DNA from: Phycomyces nitens
Lineage: Eukaryota > Mucoromycota > Mucoromycetes > Mucorales > Phycomycetaceae
Reading direction: 5' to 3'
Assembly (NCBI GenBank): GCA_022702545.1
Contig: JAHRBC010000003.1
Coordinates: 5,022,001-5,086,000 of the forward strand
Length of the DNA stretch: 64,000 bases
The notes under the pieces are model-generated. The model worked only from the letters and a program-made list of their open reading frames with translations. It did no database searches and was not told the origin of the DNA. Below, one piece after another: positions 24,960 to 36,800 of this stretch (position 1 is its first letter; the number at the start of each line of letters is the position of its first letter). Made by a program: the position numbers and the translations under genes.

Positions 24960-25600
24960 GAGTCATTCAAACTCCTTCAGATAACATATCGATACTACAT
25001 TCTTATTATTCTCTTTCTATATCTTTTTCTCATTCGAATCACACCATTACTCAACAAATTAAAAATAACCTCCTTTATAAGTGAAAGAAACTTTCTACAT
25101 ACCAGAAGGATCTGATCATCGGAGTTGCTCTTCATGACATCACACAATCTGCCACTTTAACCAAAACTGGTATACCCAAAGGAGCTGTCCAAAGAGCCAT
25201 ACAAAGATTAAAACAGACAAGCACTAGATTTGATAAAAAACGAGGAGGGCGTTTAAAGATTCTTAATGAGTGCGATTTACACCATCTTTAGAATGAAATG
25301 AAAAGAATCGTAGGGCTACACTTGGAGAACTGATAAATACCATGAGACACAATGGGTCATTACATCTCAAAAACTACCATCCACCGCCCCATTCGTAGAA
25401 TTGGAATGTCTTCTCGTCGTACTGTATTTAAGCCACAGTTATCCAAATGGCACAAAAATAAGTGATTAGTCTTTGTTCATCACTCCAAAAAACTAATCAA
25501 TGTGAGTAGATCATCTGGAGTGTTGAATCTAGATTCATGCTTTTTCCTAAAGATGGAAACATGCGAATATGGTGCTTTCTAGTGGAAAAATCCAGGAAAT
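24960..25600 (+). pseudogene. Tc1/mariner transposase fragment, copy 3
   Basis: This stretch is homologous to copy 2 (12360-13440), on the other strand, from its upstream leader (TCATTCAAACTCCTTCA) through the helix-turn-helix region to MLFPKDGNMR, just after the first catalytic Asp. Homology stops near 25600 after CAGGAAA, so the C-terminal half with the second Asp and the Glu is missing. Stops and frameshifts are frequent. It is inactive. Confidence 0.8.
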
Positions 25601-25791
25601 ACTTAAATTGGGAAAGAAATCAGATTTCATGCCTATTTTGGAGTATTTTTGATAGGGGGTTTGATGGTTTTTATGAATCAAAAAACTGTATTTTACAAAG
25701 CATTAGGGCCATAAATCTTCAGAGCAGCAATATTTATTAAAGATATTTATAATTATAATTGATGATTGAGATAATGAAATTATGTTTTTTT

Positions 25792-27118
25792 TTATTTTAA
25801 ATAAGATCTCAATTTATCCAAAGATATCCCTAGTTGCACTCGTTGTTCCTCTAGTATTCTTGCAGATTCTTCACATGAAATCCCCTCGCGGTTTGCCTTT
25901 GCTTGGATTCCCACATATATTTCTTTTCTTCTGCTAAAGAATCGCGAATCCTTTCGTTCTTTTCTCCAAACAGTTCCATACATTTGCTCCATGTATTTTA
26001 CGGAGGGATTTCCGTCAATTCCTCTAGTGTACTCCCTCCAAACATCGGTGACACTGACGATTTTTCGACTCATTTGATAACAACTAACTTGGAGAGTGTC
26101 TGGATTGGGCTGTTGGAGCGGAAAGTTCGAAAGAGATGCTATGGAGGTTGGCGTGGAACTAAAGAGGGCGCTACCGATTGCAAGGAATTCAGATATCCTA
26201 TCTTGGAGCTTCTGGGTTTCTGTTCTTCTTTCTGCTTTTGTTGCTAGCATCATCGTTGTTATCTTATCAAAACCGTCTTGTAGTGTGGCCACCAACTCAG
26301 GCATTGCCATCTGTATCCGACGGTTGGAAAGAAACACCGTTTCTTTCTGCTCAAGAGACCCAAGTACTTGCAGCTCAAAGTGTTTGGATTCTGCTGTGTT
26401 GAACAGCTTGCAAGTCCAAAGATAGTATGTTGGATACTTCTTTTTAAGGACGACAGAGTCCTAAAGTTCTTAATATTAAAGAGAACGAGGTTTTTTTATC
26501 TTGATATATTTGTTATAAATATTTACCTGAAGGAACACAACACGCAGATGAACAAGCAAGTTCAGGAAGTTGGGGCCAGCAATATCCTCTTGCATGGTAC
26601 TGTCATTTGCAAACCGGTCTTTCCAATACTCAATGTTCTGGAATACAAGACTTTGCAATGCGGCGGATGGTCGGATGGTAGCCCTCGGCAAGAAATAGTT
26701 CAAGTGTTGCTGACCGCTGAATCCAGCAATACTCTTCATTGCTTCTACTGGAAGGCTGGATACATAGCATCCAACCATTCGATCAGTGCCCCATCTTCTA
26801 ACCATTCTCTGTTGGTCTCCAGAAACATTCTCTGTTGGTCTCCAGAAACATTCTCCTGGGCAATCATATTCAAAGCGCTTTTTCTGTTTGCGTGGGTGAC
26901 CTTTGGCGTATGGATCCCAACCTTCTGGAAGACTTCGACGTAAGTTGCATGCTGGGTTTTGTACTGGATCGACTTGAAAGGAGTCTCGCCTTTGAACACC
27001 ATCGTCTTATACCAGTTCTCTCACTTTTCGAAGTTTGGGAATGGCTCATTTTCGAAGTGCAGGCGTGAGAAAATATTCATTGCCAGTGCACCAACTGAGC
27101 AAACTTCAACATCGCGAT
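25792..27118 (-). pseudogene. Crypton-type tyrosine recombinase with GCR1_C DNA-binding domain, broken
   Basis: Read on the minus strand: RDVEVCSVGALAMNIFSR, then a tyrosine recombinase core with THANRK (the His-x2-Arg pair) and YFLPRA (catalytic Tyr), then a C-terminal domain (CYQMSRKIVSVTDVWREYTR ... FFSRRKEIY) of the GCR1_C type. This pairing is the hallmark of fungal Cryptons, which move as excised circles. An intron at 26407-26526 fits in phase 0. Breaks: an in-frame TGA at 27021-27023; a 23-bp tandem duplication near 26806-26852 that shifts the frame just before RRWGTDRMVGCY; and loss of the N-terminus, with its first catalytic Arg, where gypsy-1 is inserted at 27119. Confidence 0.85.
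26806..26852. repeat. 23-bp tandem duplication inside the Crypton
   Basis: The unit beginning CATTCTCTGTTGGTCTCCAG occurs twice in direct tandem. The length is not a multiple of three, so it moves the recombinase out of frame; the parts before and after lie in different minus-strand frames. Confidence 0.85.
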
Positions 27119-27459
27119 TGTGATATTTGTAGTAGAAATTGGGACGGTGGATACTTTGAGACTCTTTATTGTGGTTTAGAAAAAGTTAAAGTATATCCAG
27201 TTTTTGATTCAAGAAGTATGTTAACTTAGTATTTATAATTATTGTTATAATTATTATCAGCTTGGATATTCATTATCATAATAGCTGTGTTATCAGTTAA
27301 TAGGTATTTTGGGACTTTGTCCCACAATAGATTGGGTATGGTATTTTCATATTTGGATAAGGATTTCTGGATGGTATAGTTTGTCTTGATTTTAGATAAT
27401 CCAGCTATCTGGGTTTATATATCACTTTTCTCTGATATACCATTATGCCAAATACAACA
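27119..27459 (-). mobile_element. LTR family A, 3' LTR of gypsy-1 (341 bp)
   Basis: On the minus strand the LTR runs from TGTTGTATTTGG to the end CAAATATCACA, with TG...CA ends. It directly follows the purine-rich tract GGAGGGGGGTAA of gypsy-1. It lies inside the Crypton, so GCGAT (27114-27118) should be one copy of the target duplication; the partner is not in the window. It is nearly identical to the solo LTR at 38866-39206. Confidence 0.85.
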
Positions 27460-30400
27460 TTACCCCCCTCCAGACTTGACTTTAGTTAAGCGCTTGCTTT
27501 GGCGTCTATTATCGTAGTTCTTCTTGGAGATGGAGTTTGTTTTGTTTTGTGCACTGAGAATCTTGGTCTGGTCCTTTCTTGGACGTCCTCTTGGTCTTTT
27601 TACTACAAGCTCATTCGTGATATTCTGTTTGTCTCTGCGTACCCAATATTCTTGGATTGTTTGGAGATCTGTAAACTTATCCGGTGTGATCCAGGAATCT
27701 TCTTCTGGTCCATATCCTTTCCATCTCACCAGAAACTCACGCTTGCCAGCGTTGCCTCTGTGATTGATGATTGCCTGTACTTCAAACAGTTCGTCTTCGA
27801 GTATTGCCTCATCCATCGATATCAATTTCAAATCCGATGGTGGGTAATCTCTAGGCAAGAGTGCTCCTGTCTCATCTTGTAATACATATGAGCCTCCTTT
27901 GGTTTGACGGATTACTGTGTATGGCCCTTGATATGCTGGAGCTAATTTGCTGCTTCTTGTAGGTAGTTTGATCATTACATAACTACCATTGTCAATTCTT
28001 GCAATTCAATGCGTGCTATCAAACTTTTCTTTTTGTATGGCCGTAATTCGATCGGTTCTGTCTTTAATGGCTGGAAACACAACTTCTGCCATATGATCAA
28101 TACGTTTGATAAGTTTGTCATAGGTCATTGGTTTTGATGGTGTAGATTTGGGATCTCTATAGTCCTCAAAAGCGTTCATTTGTCTAGCAAACATCAGTGA
28201 AAATGGAGCAGTATTTAACCTTTTTGACATCTTATTATTAATTGCCAATTGTACAGCTGGGAGATAATAGTCCCAATCTTTTCCAGTTCCTGCTACCATC
28301 TTTCTGATGACTTGCATAGATGTCTGTACCCATTGTTGTGGGTAGAGTAAAAATAAGAAAGATACGAAAGAATTCGTGAGAACTTGTGTAGGGTGTTTAT
28401 TATCAAGAAAAAAGGTTATGTTTCTACACAGAACTAACTACTGATATTTATATGTTTTCTGATTTATAATTCAGTATATGCTTTGGTAATATTTATCACG
28501 ATGAGTCATCTTCCAGGAGTATTGTCTTTCTGGAAAGATCCAGAGAGACCTATTGATATGATACTTCTCCAGTCAGATCAGCCAGAGAGCTTTGGTAAAG
28601 AAGAGCATTTATGCTATTGGTAATATTTTAATATTCCGACCCAGATACTTGGGTAATGTTTTTAGAATTATTAATTCATTGTAGTTGTAGTCTCTCAATC
28701 AAGTATTCATATAATCAACGAAATATGTAGATGGAATATGATGATGCCATTAGATAAATATATGTATATCTGTATATCCCATATTATGGTGATAACAATA
28801 ATAATAATAAATAATAATCAATTATGTGTATGATGATCTGTGTATTGGATAATCTCATAAAGGCAGATCCGTTTGACTGGAATAGCTGAGGATATTATTT
28901 TATCCTTCAGTCTTACTCTCAGATTCAGCAGTGATCAATACTCATTTACAACACCCATCTCTCTGCTAGGCCATTTGCTCTAGGGTGGTATGGTATTACA
29001 AGTCTATGATCGACTCCTGTATTCTGTAGTAATTTCTTCATCAGTTCATTCTTGAACTCTGTGCCATTATCAGATTGTATGATTCGTGGAAACCCAAAAT
29101 CACCAAATATCTGTACTAGTGTTTTGACAATAGTGTCTGATTGTTTGTTCGGAATTGCTCTTAATAAGCAGAAGCGTGTGCAAACATCTACCATTACAAA
29201 TAGGTATACATTACTCTCTGTTGTAGGATGTAATGGGCCAGCTAGGTCGATTGCCCAGTGGTCTCCTGGTACATATGCATAGATAGGTCTTAGAGGATTA
29301 TAGCCTTTCTTAGTGATATTGTATTTCTGACAAGACGGACATTCTTTTACCCATTCAAGTGTATCTTGGATCATATTTGCCCAATGCATACCATTCTTGT
29401 AATTCAATTCTACTATGTGTTCTGCACCAAAGTGTCCAAAGAGATGCGCTTTCATTAATATATCTTTGCGCTCTTCTTCTGGAGGTGTCATATAGTCTAT
29501 GGTATCACTCTTTGTCTTGACCGTAAATACTCTTTGGTCCTTTGGTTTAGATGTGTACTCAATTTGTTCAAACTTCAGATTCTGCTGAGCCTCTATTTTG
29601 TCTTGAGATGGCTTCAGTGCCTCATTACCCCCCTCCAGACTATTTTCCGGGGAGAATAGATGAGATAAATAATCCGGTAACTTGTTGCTGATGCCAGGTA
29701 TGTGTACCACATCATAATTATAATCAAGTAATGTATCCATCCACTGGATCATCATGGGGTTCGCCACCTTTTGCGTGTGGATATATGTCAAAGCCTTGTG
29801 GTCAGTGTACAATGTGAATTTCTGTCCCCATAAGAATTTGTGGAATTTCTTAAGTGCGAATACCATGGCTAGTAGCTCACGTTTCGTCATAGAATAATTA
29901 CGTTCTGATTTTGATAAAGCTCTGGCCATAAATCCAATGTATTTCTTTTGGTCATTGATATTTTGATACAGAGTAGCACCAATTCCTAGATTGGAAGCAT
30001 CAGTGGCAACAAAGAATGGTTGAGATAAGTCAGGAAAGTGCAATATGGGATTTGCTTGCAAAATGGCTTTAAGCTGCTCGAAACTCCATTGGTGATCATT
30101 ATTCCAAATCTTGGATAAGCTACCAGCGTTTCTGAGAGCATCCAGTGGCGCAGTAATATGGGCTGCCACTGGTATGTATTCACAGAAATAATTGATGACT
30201 CCTAGAAAGCTCTGGATGTCTTTTCCTGTCTTTGGTATAGGCCATTGCAGCACATTCGTGATCTTTCTTTGGTCAATTCGACTGCCTTGTGCGTCAACTG
30301 AGAATCCCAGTAAGTAGACTGACTTCTGGGCAAAATGACATTTGTTGGGGTTCAAAATTAGATTGACCTCCGTCAATTTGTTGATAGCTTGACAAACATG

Positions 30401-31095
30401 ATGGGTATGTTCCTCTAGATTCTTGGAGAAAATGACGATGTCATCCACAAACGTTTGTATGAAAGGCATGTCCTGAAATATCAAAGACATGACTCTTTGG
30501 AACTTTGATGACAAGGACTTGAGTCCAAAAGGACATCCCTGAAACATATACTGCAGATTATTGTGCGTAAATGTCGTTTTATGTTGATCCTCTTTGCGTA
30601 TTTGGAAGCGATGGAAGGCGCTTTTTAAATCAAGTGTAGAAAATACACTTGCTCCTGCTAGAGTATCAAAGATCTCTCGGATTAATGGCAAAGGGTATCG
30701 GTCATCAGGAAGCAATTTATTAATGTGCCGAGGATCAAGGCATGGTCTCTTGCCCATCTTGTTTCCTTGTGCATCTTTTTTGTCAGCCAGAGTCAGTGGA
30801 CTGTTCCATGCTGAGTTTACTGTAGATTTCACAATAGTTCCTTCTTTCAGCCAATTATTAATGGCCTCATCTATGATGGGTCTTAATGCATAGGGAATAG
30901 GATATTGTCTTTGGTACGTAGTCACAGCTTCTGGTGTGTGCAATGCCACCACCGATTCAGGTACTGTACAAAATGAATCTTTTGGTATTGCTTCATTAGC
31001 CTTAATATGTGGTGTGACTGCTGAGAAAAACTTTGCTCTTTCAGCCTCTGTGCCATAGGGTGCATTGTTTGGCTCAAGATCATCTATTATGGGCT
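27460..31095 (-). pseudogene. gypsy-1: Ty3/gypsy pol (chromovirus), 5' half missing
   Basis: Minus-strand pol remains: reverse transcriptase with TFVDDIVIFSK, RNase H with FFVATDASNLG, a GHFGAEHIVE...CPSCQKYN zinc-binding motif, integrase residues in DHWAIDLAG, IIQSDNGTEF and ANGLAERW, and a C-terminal chromodomain (FLVRWKGYGPEEDSWITPDK) that would guide integration to heterochromatin. Gag, protease and the 5' LTR are absent: homology stops at 31095 where an LTR of family B begins. A solo LTR at 28334-28953 splits the integrase; removing it with one duplication copy (625 bp) restores frame. An in-frame TGA lies at 28003-28005. The stop codon TAA abuts the 3' LTR. Confidence 0.9.
28334..28953 (-). 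mobile_element. Solo LTR, family B (620 bp), inside gypsy-1 integrase
   Basis: Ends are TGTTGT and ACAACA in the plus reading, and the LTR lies in minus orientation. CCCAT at 28329-28333 and 28954-28958 is the 5-bp target duplication. It interrupts gypsy-1 just after the integrase catalytic Glu. Confidence 0.92.
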
Positions 31096-31714
31096 TGTTG
31101 TAAATGAGTATTGATCACTGCTGAATCTGAGAGTAAGACTGAAGGATAAAATAATATCCTCAGCTATTCCAGTCAAACGGATCTGCCTTTATGAGATTAT
31201 CCAATACACAGATCATCATACACATAATTGATTATTATTTATTATTATTATTGTTATCACCATAATATGGGATATACAGATATACACATATTTATCTAAT
31301 GACATCATCATATTCCATCTACATATTTCGTTGATTATATGAATACTTGATTGAGAGACTACAACTACAATGAATTAATAATTCTAAAAACATTACCCAA
31401 GTATCTGGGTCGGAATATTAAAATATTACCAATAGCATAAATGCTCTTCTTTACCAAAGCTCTCTGGCTGATCTGACTGGAGAAGTATCATATCAATAGG
31501 TCTCTCTGGATCTTTCCAGAAAGACAATACTCCTGGAAGATGACTCATCGTGATAAATATTACCAAAGCATATACTGAATTATAAATCAGAAAACATATA
31601 AATATCAGTAGTTAGTTCTGTGTAGAAACATAACCTTTTTCTTTGGAATAAACACCCTACACAAGTTCTCACGAATTCTTTTGTATCTTTCCAAGTTTAT
31701 TTCTACCCACAACA
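31096..31714 (+). mobile_element. LTR family B (619 bp) at a recombination junction
   Basis: This is a full-length LTR from TGTTGTAAATG to CCCACAACA, but its flanks differ: GGGCT (31091-31095) on the left and CTATT (31715-31719) on the right. The left flank is gypsy-1 pol and the right flank is unrelated DNA, so it is neither a simple solo LTR nor an end of a complete element. Confidence 0.85.
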
Positions 31715-32254
31715 CTATTGAATAGCACCATTCTCCTCTAATACAGTATCCAATATTTATCAGGTAGGAACTTGTTGGTCTTGCTAGATGCAAAATATTA
31801 AACAATATGTAATATTGGGCTGGGATCAAGGAGTAACAGGTTCGAGAGTGATGGAATAGAGGGGTTCCGACTCAAGAACAGAGAGATTGTAGTGGGTCCT
31901 TGGCTACTGGTTGCGGAGGGAAGGTGCAATTGAGCTCGTCGTAGTCGAGGTGCGGCGGAGTGAGATAGGTATGCTGAATCTTCTCAGAGTGCAGAGGGGA
32001 AAAGCCTACGTTCTGGTTACTCGGAACAGGTATAGCTTTCTTATCAAAATCCAGTATCGGGGTGGCTCTATGCTTCTCTCTGTCAATCTAGGGTTCTATG
32101 CAAGACACCCTCCAAAATAAACAATGAGAAAGAACTTGTTTTTATTAAATTGGTCCGTGACCCTATTTCATATCCCATTCCTCAGAGGTGGTACAACTAT
32201 CAAGTGATTTGGGCGAAACCCACGTCTCTTCCTACGGACAGCCTGCTCAGTCCG
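31715..32254. other. Spacer between LTR B2 and CACTA-1, no gene recognised
   Basis: About 540 bp, more GC-rich in the middle (31850-32000) than its flanks. I see no domain in either strand. It could be part of an unrecognised repeat, or the host DNA into which CACTA-1 inserted. Confidence 0.4.
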
Positions 32255-32437
32255 AACTGGAAAAATAGTCGCACTATTCTACAAATACTCTAGAAATAGC
32301 ATATATATTATTATTATATGATTAGAGCATTCATCTAGAAATATATATATTAAATAAATAAAAAATAAATAAAAAACGATTTATTTTTAAAAAATCAACA
32401 AACAAATGAGGCTTGTATGTAAACGTATGGTATGATA

Positions 32438-32550
32438 CTTTTCAGTCTAAAAGACATTATTTCCCTTTGCTTTTCAGTCTAAAAGACATTATTTCCCTTT
32501 GCTTTTCAGTCTAAAGACACTATTTCCCTTTGCTTTTCAGCCTAAAGAGA
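32438..32550. repeat. 32-bp tandem repeat, about 3.5 copies
   Basis: Units begin CTTTTCAGTCTAAAAGACAT at 32438, 32470 and 32502, with a partial unit at 32533. The position, near the left end of CACTA-1, would suit the subterminal repeats to which CACTA transposition proteins bind in plants, but this is only a positional argument. Confidence 0.75.
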
Positions 32551-33226
32551 TGAGTTACTGAGATTAAAAGTAAAGAATATGAATAGATTGTAAATCGCAA
32601 TATTGCAATTAGCTTTATATGGCACAATATACAATAAATAATAGGCTTACTTGACACGAAATATAAAATAAACTAGACCTCTTTAATAACAGAAAAGTTG
32701 GGGGGTATCAAAGGTTTTTCAAGTGGAACTAAAGACCTATTTCTCTGATAGACCAGGCATCATTCCCTATAGTATCATTCATATTTGTATGGTGGAGAAA
32801 TATAGATTGAAATAACAATAAATTGATGATAATACTTTGATACTACAGATATTTCTCTACCATAAAATTGTATACTTTTTCCAGTGTGCTCACTGTCAAC
32901 AAAGGGGATTCCATTTACATTGGCCAACTTATTCCACATTTTCCCATCATACACGTCAAACATCATGCCCTCTGCCTTTGGGCCACGATTCCACAAGTTG
33001 ATCAAATCTTCAAATCCAGGGTGGCAGAAGAACTTCTGGAGAGAATTTTTGAGGGAATGGTAAATGTATGTCTTTTTTGGGATTCTTGATACAGAACCAG
33101 ACACAAAAAGTGGGTTGCCACACATGGAGTTTTTCCCAAACTTGTCAAAGATATAATGGGATGGAGCGGCCAAATCATTCTCATCTCCTTTATGGCACTC
33201 AGAGCAGGAAATATACTTTGTGATAC

Positions 33227-33846
33227 TGTTGTAAATGAGTATTGATCACTGCTGAATCTGAGAGTAAGACTGAAGGATAAAATAATATCCTCAGCTATTC
33301 CAGTCAAACGGATCTGCCTTTATGAGATTATCTAATACACAGATCATCATACACATAATTGATTATTATTTATTATTATTATCGTTATCACCATAATATG
33401 GGATATACAGATATACACATATTTATCTAATGGCATCATCATATTCCATCTACATATTTCGTTTATTATATGAATACTTGATTGAGAGACTACAACTACA
33501 ATGAATTAATAATTCTAAAAACATTACCCAAGTATCTGGGTCGGAATATTAAAATATTACCAATAGCATAAATGCTCTTCTTTACCAAAGCTCTCTGGCT
33601 GATCTGACTGGAGAAGTATCATATCAATAGGTCTCTCTGGATCTTTCCAGAAAGACAATACTCCTGGAAGATGACTCATCGTGATAAATATTACCAAAGC
33701 ATATACTGAATTATAAATCAGAAAACATATAAATATCAGTAGTTAGTTCTGTGTAGAAAGATAACCTTTTTTTTTGGGAATAAACACCCTACACAAGTTC
33801 TCACGAATTCTTTCGTATCTTTCCAAGTTTATTTCTACCCACAACA
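33227..33846 (+). mobile_element. 5' LTR of gypsy-2, family B (620 bp)
   Basis: It runs TGTTGTAAATG...CCCACAACA. A TATA-like TATAAATATC near 33728 probably marks the U3 promoter. After the LTR comes an eight-T run and CGTGAACTACA, not a TGG-type tRNA primer-binding site. Confidence 0.93.
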
Positions 33847-36800
33847 TTTTTTTTCGTGAACTACAATGAACTCTCCTGCTGACTTGTTCCCTGCTGGTTT
33901 GACCACTGTTCCTGAGGAGGCTACCTTGTCCCCCATGTCTGCGGATGAACTTTTCTCTGACTTGAGTGCACCTGTCCTGTGTCCGGATGCTGCCCCTGGT
34001 TTTGGTTCTGTTTCTGGTTCTGGTTTCCCTTCTGTTGGTAGAGAAGCAGCTACTGCTTCCTCCTGTGTGGCCGCTCTTAAGGCCAAATTGGGCAATCACA
34101 TTGAGGCCTTCAGCGCTGCTCATGTAGCAAACAATGAGCAAGCAGCTGATGATGCACTCCGCAGGATCGAGCGCACAAGATTGGCTATTGCAAGCCTTGA
34201 AAAGTGCAGCGAGATGCTTGCCTCTCCTGGTGCGAACACAGAGAGAGCTGGCCGTGGAGGAGGGTTGACTCTCAACCGAAAAGATCTCCCCAAATTCCAA
34301 TTGGCTGCTAGTATCATAAAGCCCTTCCCAAGTGAAGAGGTGTTTGAATCAGTTGGACATTTCCTACGTACCTTTGAGAATGTAATCGAGTCTTCATCCT
34401 TGGACATCGAAAAAGTTTGGATGAAATTCCTGCCGCTCTGCTTGCCTCATACAGATGATGGATGGGTAGAGACGGATCTCAAGAAGTGTAACAGTTGGAA
34501 ATCGGCGAAATCGTGCTTCAACAAAAGACATGGTTCCAGCCTGGTGTCTCGACGATTTACAGACCAGGTCTTTACAATGGTAATGAAGAACACTGAGTCA
34601 ATCGGTGATTACTCCAAGAAGTTCCTCCGAGCGGTATACAATGCTGGTCTAAACAAAGACGATCCTCGTATTGCTGATCGCTTCCTTGCTTCGTTGGCCT
34701 TGTCAGTGCAAACGTTGATAAAAGTTACCATGGCTCGCTCTCCCAATGGGGAAGCAAAGCGTGAGTGGACTGTGGAGCAGATCACGCAGATTGGCAGAGA
34801 CATCCTTGGGGATGACAATAGGCTCTATGCTGAGGCAACCCGTTTGATTCCTGGTGCCCATGGGCAACCTGAGAAGAAATATGAGGACCATCTCAGAAAG
34901 AAGCCACACCACCACACCAGCAAGATTACAAAGCATGAGAAAACATTTTTCTGCTCGCACCATGGGAAGAATCCTACCCATGAGTCTAGTAAATGTTTTA
35001 CCTTGATAAACTGCAAGAACAAAGCCAGTAGTCTCAACAGTCGCAATCCATGCAGACGTTGTGGTGAAAACTACCACCACGGTCATGTCTGCAAGAGCAA
35101 GAACAATGAGCCGATTCTAATGGTATCCCAGTCTCCCGCGAAGGATAAGTCTGAGCAGACGCTCAAGGCAATCCAGGACAGGATTGATGAAGACATGGAA
35201 GAGATATCGTTTGAATGTAAGTATCTACTTGACAGAATTGAGAGAAGAATTAAAGCTAATGATGCATTTAATCTTACAACTCCAATCATTATAGAGAACC
35301 AGAAGCTCATTGGGATGATCGATACAGGCAGTTCCCGCACTTTTATAAATTTGAAATGTTTAAATAACAATTTACAAATAACAAAAATAAATGCTTCAAT
35401 TGGTTCCTTTAACTTTCTGTCCAAGAATAGTAGTACAAAGAGATTAGGAAAAACTGATCCTTTGAATTTTAAATATATAAATGGCATTACCTTTAAACAT
35501 GCACCAGAGGTGTTAGAGTTTAATATGGGTTTCAATTTCGATATCCTCCTTGGAAGAGATATCTTGGCAAAAATGAATATTGGATTAATTAATGTTGCAT
35601 ATGATATCGAAGGCGAATATGTCCATTCAGATAATGCAAAAGACTATGCCGCCATTTATGAAAACCTGAATATCAATAAAGAGAAAAAGTTTGAACCTGA
35701 TAATTCGCCGGCTGGCACAGCACAGCAACGAGCAGAATTTATGAGCTCTATTAAAGAAGCCTTGGAGGAGAATAAGAATATCCCCGTTGAGTCATACTGT
35801 CCTTTATCGGAATCTATTATTCGTTTACCCACTAAGGAAGGGGCTACGGCTTACAGACGGCAGTATCCCATACCGCACGCTCTAAGACCAACACTTGACA
35901 AGCAAGTAAAAGAATGGCTTGAGACAGGAACTATTGTAAAGTCCAAGACCAACACTTCCTTTAACAGTCCAATGTTGCTTTTTCCAAAGAGAAACAAAGC
36001 TGGTGAGATTGTTAGTCATAGAGTGTGTTTGGACGTAAGATTGTTGAATCAGATCCTACCTCCTACATTCAATTACCCAATTCCAAAAATCCAAACAATA
36101 TTCCAAAACTTGAGTGGAAAGAAATTCTTTACCACACTTGACTTATCCAATGCGTATCATCGTTTCAAAGTTGCACCCGAGGATGTACATAAATTGACAT
36201 TTACTCATTTAGATGGGCAACAATATAGCTTTATTAAAGGCTGTTTTGGCTTAAAGATGCTTACTTCACAATTTCAACATGTCATGGCTACTTTATTTGA
36301 TAAGATTGACTGTGTACAGAATTTTGTTGATGATTGTATCGTTGCCAGTGAAACATTTGAACAGCATGTAAAAGATGTCAAACTAGTTATTGAGAAATTG
36401 TCATCTGCGAAGTTGATCCTGAACTCAGAAAAATGTGTCTGGTTTCAACATTCAGTAAGATTGCTTGGTTTTGTCGTCAATGAGACAGGCACCAAGGTTG
36501 ATAAGCGAAAGTTGACAAATGTTGACAAATGGCCTATTCCTAGAACTGCGAAACAGATTCAGCAATTCATGGGTTTGATCAATTACTTTAGAGATTATAT
36601 TCCTATGATTTCAAAGGTAGCTGAGCCTATTTCACAGTTAAGTCATGCCAAGAATGTATCTGATCAATGGACAGATGAGCAGACACAAAGCTTTAAAGCT
36701 CTAAAAGACATATTGCACAAAGATTTGATTCTTCATTACGCAGATATGTCACGTGAAATGTATGTGGCCACAGATGCATCCCTTTATGGAGCAGCCTGCT

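Noticed and set aside
31830..31860. B-box-like GGTTCGAGAGT suggesting a SINE or tRNA
   Set aside because: No A-box at the right distance and no tRNA fold.
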